A stretch of 64,000 nt of DNA from Luteibacter sp. 9135 (GTDB taxonomy: Bacteria > Pseudomonadota > Gammaproteobacteria > Xanthomonadales > Rhodanobacteraceae): positions 3,899,501 through 3,963,500 of the forward strand of contig NZ_JQNB01000001.1 of the NCBI RefSeq assembly GCF_000745005.1. Reading direction: 5' to 3'. The notes under the pieces were generated by a model, which saw only the letters and a program-made list of their open reading frames with translations, searched no databases and was not told the DNA's origin. A program made the translations under genes and the position numbers. This document shows, in pieces, positions 18,051-26,858 of the stretch (positions are counted from its first letter, which is position 1; every line of letters starts with the position of its first letter).

Positions 18051-18983
18051 ATGCAGAGAATCCAATACGACAGCTACGGCGGTCCGGAAAACATGTACCT
18101 CGCCGACTTCGACCTGCCTACACCGGGCGCGGGCGAAGTCGCGGTCAAGGTCGCCTTCGCGGCGATAAACCCCATCGACTGGAAACAGCGCAACGGTGAA
18201 GTGAAAATGGTCACCGGCAAGCGATTTCCGAGGGCACTGGGCATGGACCTGTCGGGGACCGTGATCGCCGTTGGACACGGCGTCACGCGTTTCGCGCCGG
18301 GCGATGCGGTCTTCGGGCTGGCCCGATTCAAGGAGAGCGGCGCCCTGGCGCAGTCGGTGGTGACCCGGAGCGACTTCCTGGCCCGGAAACCGCACAACCT
18401 GTCGTTCGATGAGGCGGCCTGCCTTGGCACGCCCGGCATCACCGCCTGGAACGTGTTGCTGGGAAAAACGGCGTTGCGACCCGGGGCGCATATGTTCGTC
18501 ACCGGCTGCGGGGGCGCGATCGGCGAAGCGGTGGCACAACTGGCGCGTGTGGCCGGCGTCGCCGTATCGGGTAGCTGCGGGGCCGGCGACATCGCGCGCA
18601 TGACCGCGCTCGGCCTCCGCGAGGTCTACGACTACCGGAAGACACGACCGGCCGATATTCCCGGTGGCTTCGACGCGGTGCTGGACGCCGCCGCGGTGCT
18701 CTCCGTGTCCACGGGCATGGCGATGCTTCGGCCCGGCGGCGTGCTAATGGACCTGAACCCGAAAGTGCCGACGTTCCTTCGCGCGCTGGTGGATCGTCGA
18801 CTGAAACCGGTCATCGCATCGCCTCGCGCTGATATCCTCGACGCCATTGCCGAAGCCGCCAGTCAAGGCCGCTTCCGCATCCGGGTGGGGGAAACCGTTT
18901 CCCTCGACAACGCGATCCGCCTGATCACCGAGCTGGAGAAAGGCCGCAGGCTCGGCGGCAAGGGTGTCGTCGCGATGGAATGA
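18051..18983 (+). CDS. NADPH:quinone reductase-like MDR-family oxidoreductase
   Basis: 310 aa. The GroES-like N-terminal half (PTPGAGEVAVKVAFAAINPI, GMDLSGTVIAVG) and nucleotide-binding half (VTGCGGAIGEAVAQLARVAG) are those of the medium-chain dehydrogenase/reductase superfamily. The structural-zinc cysteines and the catalytic-zinc ligand set of alcohol dehydrogenases are missing, so it belongs with the zinc-free quinone oxidoreductases that reduce quinones or enones with NADPH. It is followed after two bases by a WYL-domain regulator, a common arrangement in which the regulator controls the enzyme. The true substrate is unknown. Confidence 0.88.
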   Translation: MQRIQYDSYGGPENMYLADFDLPTPGAGEVAVKVAFAAINPIDWKQRNGEVKMVTGKRFPRALGMDLSGTVIAVGHGVTRFAPGDAVFGLARFKESGALAQSVVTRSDFLARKPHNLSFDEAACLGTPGITAWNVLLGKTALRPGAHMFVTGCGGAIGEAVAQLARVAGVAVSGSCGAGDIARMTALGLREVYDYRKTRPADIPGGFDAVLDAAAVLSVSTGMAMLRPGGVLMDLNPKVPTFLRALVDRRLKPVIASPRADILDAIAEAASQGRFRIRVGETVSLDNAIRLITELEKGRRLGGKGVVAME

Positions 18984-18985
18984 TC

Positions 18986-19690
18986 ATGGCCAGAAGCCAT
19001 CGCCTGTTCGACCTGATGCAGGTACTTCGTCGCCACCGCATGGCGGTGGCCGGCGAAGTGCTGGCGAATGAAATGGGCGTCTCGTTGCGAACGATCCGCC
19101 GGGATATCGCCACGCTCCAGGACATGGGCGCCGATATCATGGGCGAGCCCGGCATTGGCTACGTCATGAAGCCGGGCTTCCTGCTCCCGCCCTTGTCGTT
19201 CACGGACGAGGAAATCCAGGCGCTGGTGATCGGCGGACAATGGGTCAGCCGTCAGTCGGACGACGCGCTCACCGCCGCCATGCGAAATGCCCTGGCCAAG
19301 ATCACCGCCGTACTACCCGCCCAGGCGCGGCCCCGTGTCGACGACGACGCCTTCTATGTCGGTGTGCGCGAGAAGCCGACCGCCGCCATCGAACTGGGCG
19401 CCCTGCGCCGCGCGTTGCGCGACCAGTGCAAGCTACGCATCGTACTGTCCGTGGACAATGCACCGAAGACACCACAAGTGGTCTGGCCGATCATGCTGGC
19501 CTTCATCGACGGCAAGCGCTATATCGCCGCCTGGTGTGAACTCGACAGCGTATACCGCGTGATCTCACTGCATGACATGGCCGAAGCCAGCGTGCTCACC
19601 GAGCGTTATCCGCGCAACCGCCGACAACTCGTGCGCGAGTGGCGTTCTCTGCGCCTGCTTCCATGCAACGCCAACGGCGAGGCGTGCTGA
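18986..19690 (+). CDS. YafY-type HTH-WYL transcriptional regulator
   Basis: 234 aa. The N-terminal DeoR-type winged helix (MARSHRLFDLMQVLRRHR, then GVSLRTIRRDIATLQDMGAD) is followed by the linker GEPGIGYVMKPGFLLPPLSF and a WYL-like C-terminal domain that usually binds a ligand or nucleic acid end. The start at 18986 follows the family N-terminus and has GGAA upstream; ATG at 18980, overlapping the preceding stop, is the alternative. Being immediately downstream of the quinone reductase, it most likely controls that gene and itself. Confidence 0.88.
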   Translation: MARSHRLFDLMQVLRRHRMAVAGEVLANEMGVSLRTIRRDIATLQDMGADIMGEPGIGYVMKPGFLLPPLSFTDEEIQALVIGGQWVSRQSDDALTAAMRNALAKITAVLPAQARPRVDDDAFYVGVREKPTAAIELGALRRALRDQCKLRIVLSVDNAPKTPQVVWPIMLAFIDGKRYIAAWCELDSVYRVISLHDMAEASVLTERYPRNRRQLVREWRSLRLLPCNANGEAC

Positions 19691-19791
19691 CCACCCCTGA
19701 AAAAGCCCACATAGTTGCCGCGACCGCACGTCACTGAAACCACGTGCGGTAGCGGCACCGGATGGCCGCAACGTCCGGCGTTGAGTCGGTG

Positions 19792-21738
19792 TCAGTGACC
19801 CACCACCGGCAGCTCGATATACGTGCCGTCCGCACCGCCCAGCGACACGGTCTGCGTGGCCGTGCGGTAATCCGCTGGCTGCGCGAACAGGATGTTGGGC
19901 ACGAAGGTCTGCGGATTGCGGTCGTACAGCGGGAACCAGCTGGACTGCACCTGCACCATGATGCGGTGGCCAGGCAGGAACGCGTGGTTGGCATTGGGCA
20001 GGCTGAAATCGTAGGCCAGCGGCACGTTCGGCGTGATCGCCTTGCCGACGGTGAAGCCTTCGCGGTAGCGGCCACGGAAGATGTCCATGGCGATGCCCAG
20101 CTGGTAACCACCCATCTCCGGCTGCGCCGCCACCTGGTCCGGATAGACGTCGATCAGCTTCACCACCCAGTCGCTGTCGGTGCCGGTGGTGCTGGCCACC
20201 AGGTGCACCTTAGGCTCGCCGCTGATGCGCACGGGCGCCGTGAGCACGGGTGTGGTGAAGGTCAGCACATCGGGGCGCGACGACGCATTGCGCTGGTCGC
20301 TGGTCAGCCAGTGCTGCCAGCCCGTGCCGGACATCGTGCCGACGGGCCGCGGGCGGTACGGCACCGGATGCGCAGGATCGGAGACGTACTGCGCCGTGCC
20401 CGCGGGTTCGCCCGCACTGCCGCCGAGCACCAGCGACCCGTTCACGCCGGGACGCAGGCGGGTGGGCGTCGCGGCGCCCTTGCCGTCCATCGGCCACGAC
20501 GGCCCGGTTTCCCAGCGGTTGTCGCCGGTGACATAGGCGTTGACCGGCGCGGTGCTGGCCGGGCCGTCCTTCAGGTACTGCGCCAGGAACGGCCGCAGGA
20601 TCTTCTGGCGGAAATACAGACCCGTGTCGGAGCCGAAGCGCACGGCACCCAGGCTCGAGCCGTCACCCACTTCCTGCCCGTGGAACCACGGCCCGGCGAC
20701 GAGGAACAGCTTGTGCGCGTCGTCGTGCGGCTTCATCGCCTTGTACACGGCGAACGCGCCGTAGATGTCTTCCTGGTCCCACAGGCTGGCGACCAGCATG
20801 GTCGGCACGGCCACGGGCTCGCGGGCCAGCGCCTTGTCTACCGCCTGCCCGGACCAGAACGTATCGTACGCAGGATGGGCGGCCAGCTTGTTCCAGAAAC
20901 CGAGCTGCTCCATGCCGTATTGCTTCGCGATCGCGCCGGCGGAGACGCCCTCCAGGAAGAACTGGTAATCGTCGGCGTAGTTGGACCACCACTTGTGTGC
21001 GTTCTTGCGCGATGCGGTCTGCTCGTAGATGTATTCGAGATTCTGCTGGCGGAAGGCGCCGTGGTGGAACCAGTCGTCGCCCATCCAGCCGTCCACCATC
21101 GGGTTCATCGGCACCGCGGCCTTGAGCGCGGGATGCGGATGCACGAGGGCCATCAACGGCTCGAACCCGTCGTAGGAGATACCCAGGATGGCGACGCGCC
21201 CGTTGCTTTCCGGCACATGCTTCACCAGCCAGTCGATGGTGTCGTAGGCATCGGTGGAGTCGTCCACCGGCGTGGGATTGAGCGGACCGCGCAGGGGGCG
21301 GTTCATCACGTAATCGCCTTCGGAGCCGTACTTGCCGCGGATATCCTGCACGACGCGGATATAGCCGTCCTGCACCAGCACATCGCTGGCGTCGTCATCG
21401 TGGCTGACCGCCACGCCCAGGTGTCCGCTCTCCACCGCACTGGTCATCTCGGTCGCGTCGTAGGGCGTGCGCGTGAACAGGATGCCCGCATGCGTGGCGC
21501 CCCGCGGCACCAGGATCACGGTGTGCAGCTTCACGCCGTCGCGCATGGGTATCATCACGTCGCGCGAGTCGTAATCGAAGGCGTCATGCACCGGCTTGAA
21601 CGAGGCCGGTGTTTCGCTCGGCAGCGCCGCGTACGTGCCCTTGGCCGGCGGTGTATCGCCGGCGATGGCGGGAGCGGCAAGCGCGATCGACAAGGCCACG
21701 GCCAGCAGGGAGTAGCGGAGCGTCGGGAGAGCTTTCAA
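19792..21738 (-). CDS. Secreted CocE/NonD-type S15 hydrolase (first of two)
   Basis: About 648 aa with a Sec signal peptide ending LAAPAIA. An alpha/beta hydrolase core carries the nucleophile elbow GISYDGF near residue 185, followed by a C-terminal jelly-roll domain of the PepX type (PVRISGEPKVHLVASTTGTD). The pattern GxSYxGF is that of alpha-amino-acid ester hydrolases and cocaine esterase-like enzymes, which cleave or transfer acyl groups from amino-acid esters or peptides with N-terminal X-Pro. The signal peptide has no ATG, so a TTG at 21738 with AGGA eight bases upstream is taken as start. It lies 26 bases downstream of the zinc-type ABC operon on the same strand and may be read through. 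A relative lies at 28376. Confidence 0.88.
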   Translation of the reverse strand: MKALPTLRYSLLAVALSIALAAPAIAGDTPPAKGTYAALPSETPASFKPVHDAFDYDSRDVMIPMRDGVKLHTVILVPRGATHAGILFTRTPYDATEMTSAVESGHLGVAVSHDDDASDVLVQDGYIRVVQDIRGKYGSEGDYVMNRPLRGPLNPTPVDDSTDAYDTIDWLVKHVPESNGRVAILGISYDGFEPLMALVHPHPALKAAVPMNPMVDGWMGDDWFHHGAFRQQNLEYIYEQTASRKNAHKWWSNYADDYQFFLEGVSAGAIAKQYGMEQLGFWNKLAAHPAYDTFWSGQAVDKALAREPVAVPTMLVASLWDQEDIYGAFAVYKAMKPHDDAHKLFLVAGPWFHGQEVGDGSSLGAVRFGSDTGLYFRQKILRPFLAQYLKDGPASTAPVNAYVTGDNRWETGPSWPMDGKGAATPTRLRPGVNGSLVLGGSAGEPAGTAQYVSDPAHPVPYRPRPVGTMSGTGWQHWLTSDQRNASSRPDVLTFTTPVLTAPVRISGEPKVHLVASTTGTDSDWVVKLIDVYPDQVAAQPEMGGYQLGIAMDIFRGRYREGFTVGKAITPNVPLAYDFSLPNANHAFLPGHRIMVQVQSSWFPLYDRNPQTFVPNILFAQPADYRTATQTVSLGGADGTYIELPVVGH

Positions 21739-21764
21739 GAAGGTGGGTCCTGGTTGGTGGGGAA

Positions 21765-22547
21765 CTACTGGCACGTGGCGGGCATGCGGCCCACCGCATC
21801 GCGGATCTGTACGGCGGCGACCTCCGCCTCGCCGGCCTTCGCGCACAGCGAACGCACGCGCTCGCGGCCCTGGGCACGCAGGCCCGTGCATTGCCATGCG
21901 CGCGGCGCATCCAGCGGCAGGACGGCGTAGGCCACCTTGCCACATTCGTCGCGCGCGCGGTCGGCCAGGGGACGGTTCGTGAATTCCTGCGGTGTCACGT
22001 CCATCGACGGATCGAAATAGCTGTCAGGAAAGGCGGCGGCATAGCGCTCCATATCCAGCCGCTGGGTAAAGTCGCCGATGGTCAGGTCGAACGGCCCGCT
22101 GCACGGCGCACGACCGGACACGTCACGCACCGCCGCCAGCAGGTGGGTGCGCCCTGTCGGCTGCGTGCCGATCGCTTCCGTGACGCCCGCGAGCATCGGC
22201 AACCGCGCCTGGGCCGCCATGGCGGCCAGCTCGTGCGCATGCGCAGGCTGGCACCGTGAGCGCAACGAGGCGACGACGAGGAAGATCGTGTCGTTGGCGA
22301 ACGCCGCGTTCGCCTGCAGCAGTGGCCCCAGCTGTTCCGTCCCCGTGCCGCGGGCGATGATCGCGGGCGGAGGCATCGGCGGATCGGGCGGTGCCGGGAT
22401 CGCGGACGACTGTTCGACCGTCGTGGCCGGTGGTGTCCGCTCGCCCGTCCCCCGCTCGTCCGCCTGCCAGGACAGCAGCATGGCCAGCGCCGTGGCCATG
22501 ATGCCCGCCACCAGCATCCACACGCGACCGCGGCGAAGCGACGTCAT
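21765..22547 (-). CDS. Membrane-anchored periplasmic protein, last gene of the zinc-type ABC operon
   Basis: 260 aa. One N-terminal transmembrane segment (VWMLVAGIMATALAMLLSW) is followed by a Pro-rich linker and a periplasmic domain with five cysteines (RCQPAHAHEL, APCSGPFDL, RDECGKVAY, WQCTGLRA, LCAKAGEA). I do not recognise the family. The start overlaps the DUF3299 gene stop by four bases, so it belongs to the same operon. In Pseudomonas the matching position is held by a small periplasmic protein (PA4063); this one has no histidine-rich metal site, so equivalence is not shown. Confidence 0.7.
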   Translation of the reverse strand: MTSLRRGRVWMLVAGIMATALAMLLSWQADERGTGERTPPATTVEQSSAIPAPPDPPMPPPAIIARGTGTEQLGPLLQANAAFANDTIFLVVASLRSRCQPAHAHELAAMAAQARLPMLAGVTEAIGTQPTGRTHLLAAVRDVSGRAPCSGPFDLTIGDFTQRLDMERYAAAFPDSYFDPSMDVTPQEFTNRPLADRARDECGKVAYAVLPLDAPRAWQCTGLRAQGRERVRSLCAKAGEAEVAAVQIRDAVGRMPATCQ

Positions 22548-23269
22548 TCGAACGCGCGTCGCAGGCGCTCGTCGTCATCGTTGCGGTACGGCTCGAGGGT
22601 GGCGTCCTCCATCGTGTACGCGGACGAGGCCATGGCGTTCTGCGTCACCTGCGTGCGCATGACCCCCTTTAGGGTGACCGGGTCGTACAGGCTGGGCGTG
22701 TCGATGCCCTTGCTCAGGCGCACGTGCACCAGCATGTTCGGCGGCGGGGGCGGCACGTGGATGCACGCGCCATAGAACGGCACGAAGAAGAACTCGACCA
22801 TCTTGCCGTCGTCGTCCGACTCCAGCGGCACCACGTAGCCGGGCAGGCGGATCTTCTTGCCTTCCAGCGCCGCCACGGTATGCAGCGTGCCCACCTGCTT
22901 CATCCGCTGGTTGCCGACGTGCAGCACGGGTGGCGCGTCTTCCAGCGCCTTGAAATCCTCCGGAGGCACCATCTTGCTCCAGTCGAGGTCGGCGAAGCCG
23001 TTTTCGTCGACAGGACCGAGCAGGCCCGCGCCGGGCGGTGCGCTCGCCTTCGCCACACCATGGGCGGTGGCGTAGGCATTGGCGGCGGCGACACCTTCGG
23101 CGCCCGCTTTCGCGCGTTCCCGACGGCCCTGGTCCGCGGCGGCCTGTGCCTGGGCCAGGGCCGAGGTGGCTGCACCGGCCGGCGTCGATGCGGCGTCATC
23201 GGCACCGCGCGAGCACGCCGCGGTCAGCAACAGCACGGCGATCGCCAGGCCGCACGCGCGCGCGATCAC
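22544..23269 (-). CDS. DUF3299 lipoprotein of the zinc-responsive ABC system
   Basis: 241 aa from a GTG at 23269 that overlaps the permease stop codon. The N-terminus VIARACGLAIAVLLLTAACS is a lipoprotein signal. The mature part holds the DUF3299 pattern (VPPEDFKALE, VRLPGYVVPLE-like stretch, FFFVPFYGACIHVPPPPPN, NMLVHV). DUF3299 proteins are the fourth component of the PA4063-PA4066 unit, which Zur represses in Pseudomonas aeruginosa; how they act is unclear, probably outside the inner membrane. The long reading to 23686 is antisense to the permease and rejected. Confidence 0.88.
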   Translation of the reverse strand: MIARACGLAIAVLLLTAACSRGADDAASTPAGAATSALAQAQAAADQGRRERAKAGAEGVAAANAYATAHGVAKASAPPGAGLLGPVDENGFADLDWSKMVPPEDFKALEDAPPVLHVGNQRMKQVGTLHTVAALEGKKIRLPGYVVPLESDDDGKMVEFFFVPFYGACIHVPPPPPNMLVHVRLSKGIDTPSLYDPVTLKGVMRTQVTQNAMASSAYTMEDATLEPYRNDDDERLRRAFE

Positions 23270-24522
23270 AGGCGCACCTGCAGGCCATCGGCCAGCGAAC
23301 GGCGGTAAGCGATCCACCCGGGTATACAGCCGGACAGCGAGCCGAGCACCAGCACGCCCAGCAGCAACCATCCCTCCTGCGGCGCGGGCGTGGCGTCCAG
23401 CACCAGGCCGGCGTTGGCCAGCACGTAGTCGTGCGCCAGGCCCGTGGCGACGAACAGCAGCAGGCAACCGGCCAGCATGCCGGCCAGGGTCAGCAGCGTG
23501 CTTTCGGCCACCAGCAGCGCGAAGACGGTGCGAGTGGAGGCACCGACCGCGCGCAGCACGGCCATCTCGCGGCGACGTTCGTTGAGCATGCCGAGTAACG
23601 CCGTGAGCATGCCGCACATGCCGACCAGCACCACCATGGCGCTGACCAGGCGCAGCGCGTTTTCCGCCGTGCCCAACAGGTGCCACAGTTCACCCAGCGC
23701 CACGCCGGGCAACACCGCCAGCAGGGCTTCGTCGGGGTACTCGTTCAGGGCACGCTGCACGGCGAAGGCGGACAGCCGAGAGTGCAGCCCCACCAGGCAG
23801 GCGGTGATCGCACGCGGGGTCAGATCCATGTGGCGGGCCTGCTCGGCGCTGGAGGCCATGCCAGGCAGGCGCACGCCAGAGCGCCAGTCCACGTGGATCG
23901 CCTCGATGGCTTCCAGGCTGACCGCGATGGTCGCGTCCACGGGCGTGCCGGTGGGTGCGAGCACGCCGGCGATACGGAACGGCTTATCGGAGTGCATCGC
24001 GGTGGCGGGGCCGCCCAAGCCGTGCGCCAGCACGATCGAGTCGCCGACCGCGTAATGCAGACGGCGGGCCACTTCCGCACCGATCACCGCGTCGTACAGG
24101 TCATTGAACGGATGGCCGGATGCGAACACCAGCGGTTTGCGCGCGCCATAGCGGTAGTGCACGAAGAAATCGGTAGTGGTGCCGGTCACCCGGTAGCCAC
24201 GGTGCGAATCGCCCAGCGACAGCGGCACCGTCCAGGCCACCTCGGGCATGGCGCGGATGTCCTGGTACGTTTTCCAGGTGATGTTGTTGGTGGCCTCGCC
24301 GACATGGAACACGGCGTACAGCAACAGGTTGACCGGACCCGACCGCGCGCCCACCAGCAGGTCGGTACCGGACACGGTGCTGGCGAATCCCTGCCGTGCA
24401 TCGGTACGTACCCGCTCCACACCCAGTAGCAGGAACACACTCAGCGCGATGGTGAGCACCGTGAGCGCCACGCCTGCGCGACGCTGGCGCAGGCTTTTCA
24501 ACGTAAGGCGAAGGATGTTCAT
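23266..24522 (-). CDS. MacB/FtsX-type ABC permease
   Basis: 418 aa. One N-terminal transmembrane helix (GVALTVLTIALSVFLLLGV), a large periplasmic domain of about 220 residues (MacB_PCD-like), then three C-terminal helices (LVSAMVVLVGMCGMLTALLG; LTLAGMLAGCLLLFVATGL; WLLLGVLVLGSLSGCIPGWI). This is the mechanotransmission fold of MacB, LolCE and FtsX proteins, which move lipoproteins or peptides rather than importing small solutes. The ATG at 24522 shares a base with the ATPase stop (TGATG), so the two are coupled. It is the membrane part of the zinc-responsive unit. Confidence 0.9.
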   Translation of the reverse strand: MNILRLTLKSLRQRRAGVALTVLTIALSVFLLLGVERVRTDARQGFASTVSGTDLLVGARSGPVNLLLYAVFHVGEATNNITWKTYQDIRAMPEVAWTVPLSLGDSHRGYRVTGTTTDFFVHYRYGARKPLVFASGHPFNDLYDAVIGAEVARRLHYAVGDSIVLAHGLGGPATAMHSDKPFRIAGVLAPTGTPVDATIAVSLEAIEAIHVDWRSGVRLPGMASSAEQARHMDLTPRAITACLVGLHSRLSAFAVQRALNEYPDEALLAVLPGVALGELWHLLGTAENALRLVSAMVVLVGMCGMLTALLGMLNERRREMAVLRAVGASTRTVFALLVAESTLLTLAGMLAGCLLLFVATGLAHDYVLANAGLVLDATPAPQEGWLLLGVLVLGSLSGCIPGWIAYRRSLADGLQVRL

Positions 24523-25226
24523 CAGGCGACCATCTGGTGGGAAGGGGCGTTGCCGAGGGCAAGCGCGCGATCGAAATGCGTGGCCAGCGCCATGTCGTGG
24601 CTGACGAACACCACGCCTGTGCCGTGCCGCGTGCACTCGCTCAGCAGCAGCTCCAGGAACGTGTCGCGGGCCTGGGTATCCAGTGCCGAGGTCGGCTCGT
24701 CCGCCACCACCAGTTCAGGGCCGCCGATCAACGCACGCGCCGCCGCCACACGCTGCTGCTGCCCGACGCTCAGTTCGCCGGTTTTGCGTCGCGAGAGCGC
24801 GCGCTGGTCCAGGCCCAGCGCGCCCAGCAGGCGTGCCGCCTCGAAACGCACCGCGCCGGCCTTTGCCGTGCGGGTGCGCGACCACGCGCAGCCGAGCAGC
24901 ACGTTCTCGATCGGGTCCAGGAACGGCAGCAGGTTGAACTGCTGGAAGATGTAACCGAGGTGGTCGGCCCGGAAGCGGTCGCGTGCCGACGAGCCGAGTG
25001 ACGACAGCGGCGTGCCCAGCACCTCGACCTCCCCCGCGTTGGGCGTGAGGACACCGGCGATCAGGCCGAGCAGCGTGCTCTTGCCGCTTCCGCTGGGCCC
25101 GCACAGGAACAACCGCTCCCCGCGCGCCACCTCGAAATCCTCCAGCATCAGCACCGTATCCGACGACGGCCACGCGAAACGGAGCCCGCGGCAACGCAAT
25201 ACACCATCCCACTGCCGCTCACTCAT
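24522..25226 (-). CDS. LolD/MacB-type ABC ATPase
   Basis: 234 aa. Walker A GPSGSGKST at residues 43-51, Q-loop FQQFNLLPFL, signature LSVGQQQRV, Walker B LVVADEPTSALD and an H-loop histidine in FVSHD. The FQQFNLLP pattern is typical of the LolD/MacB subfamily that works with FtsX-type permeases. First gene of the operon of ATPase, permease, DUF3299 and a membrane-anchored protein. A 16-bp palindrome of Zur type ends 17 bases in front of its start codon, so zinc should repress it. Confidence 0.92.
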   Translation of the reverse strand: MSERQWDGVLRCRGLRFAWPSSDTVLMLEDFEVARGERLFLCGPSGSGKSTLLGLIAGVLTPNAGEVEVLGTPLSSLGSSARDRFRADHLGYIFQQFNLLPFLDPIENVLLGCAWSRTRTAKAGAVRFEAARLLGALGLDQRALSRRKTGELSVGQQQRVAAARALIGGPELVVADEPTSALDTQARDTFLELLLSECTRHGTGVVFVSHDMALATHFDRALALGNAPSHQMVA

Positions 25227-25243
25227 GACGCCATCTCAACCTG

Positions 25244-25259
25244 TTATGTTATAACATAA
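25244..25259. promoter_or_regulatory. Zur-box-like perfect palindrome between the ABC operon and merC
   Basis: TTATGTTA followed by its exact complement TAACATAA. Zur boxes have a core of the form TGTTATANTATAACA, which this closely resembles. It lies between divergent genes of a zinc-linked type, so one bound Zur dimer could repress both. It ends only 5 bases from the merC start codon. Confidence 0.75.
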
Positions 25260-25264
25260 GTTAC

Positions 25265-25729
25265 ATGACCTGCCTTGTACCGCGCCAGCCCTCCCGCGCA
25301 TTCGATCGCTTCGCATCCTTCTGGGCCATCGGCTGCGCCATCCACTGCCTGGCCCTGCCCCTGATCCTGTTCGCGGTGCCATCGCTCTATCTGGCGCTGT
25401 ATTCATTCCATGCGCCGCACCGGGCACTGGCCATGGCGCTGCTGAGGCTGATCAGCCTCGAGCCGTGGTTCGTGGGCACGGGTGCGCTCATTAGCGCGCT
25501 CGCGATGGCGCGTGGCGCCTGGCACCATCGACGCGTCGGCCCGGCCGTACTGGCGGCCGTCGGCATCCTGGCCTTGTTCGGCTCGTGGTACTTCGCGGGC
25601 CTAGGTGCCGGTTGGATGCATCCCGTGGGCGTGGCCTGCGGCGCAAGCGCCCTCGTGGTGGCACACGCCTGGAACCTCAGGCATTTGCGGCCGTTCGCTG
25701 CGCGGAAACGGCAAGCGTTGAAAAACTGA
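25265..25729 (+). CDS. MerC domain-containing membrane protein
   Basis: 154 aa with four hydrophobic segments. The first carries the MerC pattern IGCAIHCLALPL with Cys24, His27 and Cys28, likely metal ligands. MerC proteins were found as mercury importers, but the chromosomal family often lies beside Zur sites and is suspected of moving zinc or another metal. The ATG is only 5 bases beyond the palindrome and has no ribosome site, so the message may be leaderless. Divergent from the ABC operon, with one operator for both. Confidence 0.82.
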   Translation: MTCLVPRQPSRAFDRFASFWAIGCAIHCLALPLILFAVPSLYLALYSFHAPHRALAMALLRLISLEPWFVGTGALISALAMARGAWHHRRVGPAVLAAVGILALFGSWYFAGLGAGWMHPVGVACGASALVVAHAWNLRHLRPFAARKRQALKN

Positions 25730-25855
25730 CGGCGCACGATGTGTTCGTACAGCATTTCACACGCACAATCGCCCGCACAGGTCGCGGCAACGGCGACCCA
25801 ACGGGGGCGAGGCTCGCAGGCCGACGCCATGGGCGAACCATGTAAGGAGACGAAC

Positions 25856-26824
25856 ATGCAGGATGCGGAACCGAAACGGATCTCGACGGGCGCACTGATC
25901 GCCATCGCAGCGGCGTATGCCGCCTGTTACGAGCTGACGCAGCATGTCTCGTTTTCCCACTGGAACCTCTCGTCCGGCCTTCAGCTGTCCGCGTTGCTGC
26001 TGGTGCCGCGCCGCTACTGGCCCGCGCTGCTGCTCGGCGAGACGCTGCCGGTCATCGAGCATGCCGTGCTGTTCGCCCCGCGCTTCGGCATGAACTGGGC
26101 CATGATCACGGGCATCCCCGTCATCGCGCTATGCATGCCGGTGGTCGCACTGGTGCGCCGGAAGCTGGCCCTGCATCGCCCGGACGGCTCGCTCAACATC
26201 GGCCTGATCCTGGCCACCACATTGGTGTGTGCGGTGCTCAATGCCAGCCTGAACGACCTCGCCCTGCGCGCCGCGCTGGCGGCCGCCCCCGGCGCCTGGC
26301 CGGAGCTGGACGCAAGCACCTACTTCTTCGCTTACCTCTTGGGCTCGTACCTGGGCGCCCTGACGCTCACGCCGTCGTTCCTGGCACTGAAGATGGCCGT
26401 CGATGCGCCGGCATCCCAGAAATGGCTGCAAGGTAGCCTGCGAGCGCCGACGGTCGCCCTGGTCGCCGCGGCGGCGTCGCTGATGCTGGCGGTCGGCCTC
26501 CTGGCCGGCCATGCACAGGGCGGCATGTTGATGGCGCTGCGCCTGGGCGTGGCACTGCCCGTGCTGGCCCTCACGCTGCGCTTCGGCTGGCAAGGCGGTG
26601 CGCTGGCGGGGCTGGTGGCCAGCGTGGTCCTGGCCACCACCTCGACGACCCTGCTCGACCCGCCGATGATCAATGCGCAGATCGTGCTCGCCTTCGTGCT
26701 CTCCGGCGCCTTGCTGATCGGTATCCCCATTGCCCGGGTCAAGATGGCCCGGCTCGGGATGGCCCGGCTCGGACAGGCGAGGGCTTTCGGCAACCCGGGT
26801 CGTGGGACGGCGGTCTCGGACTGA
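25856..26824 (+). CDS. Stand-alone MASE1 membrane protein
   Basis: 322 aa, eight or so hydrophobic segments over nearly the whole length (for example GALIAIAAAYAACYELTQHV and LILATTLVCAVLNASL). Its pattern, with SFSHWNLSSGLQLSALLLVP and RYWPALLLGE near the N-terminus, matches MASE1, an integral sensor domain normally fused to histidine kinase or GGDEF domains. Here no output domain follows; the C-terminus is a short Arg-rich tail with a tandem MARLG. AAGGAG lies just upstream of 25856; the reading to 25739 is an open leader. It might signal through a separate partner. Ligand unknown. Confidence 0.78.
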   Translation: MQDAEPKRISTGALIAIAAAYAACYELTQHVSFSHWNLSSGLQLSALLLVPRRYWPALLLGETLPVIEHAVLFAPRFGMNWAMITGIPVIALCMPVVALVRRKLALHRPDGSLNIGLILATTLVCAVLNASLNDLALRAALAAAPGAWPELDASTYFFAYLLGSYLGALTLTPSFLALKMAVDAPASQKWLQGSLRAPTVALVAAAASLMLAVGLLAGHAQGGMLMALRLGVALPVLALTLRFGWQGGALAGLVASVVLATTSTTLLDPPMINAQIVLAFVLSGALLIGIPIARVKMARLGMARLGQARAFGNPGRGTAVSD

Positions 26825-26858
26825 TGCCCGCCGCCCCGCTTCCGGTTCCGGTTCCGGT

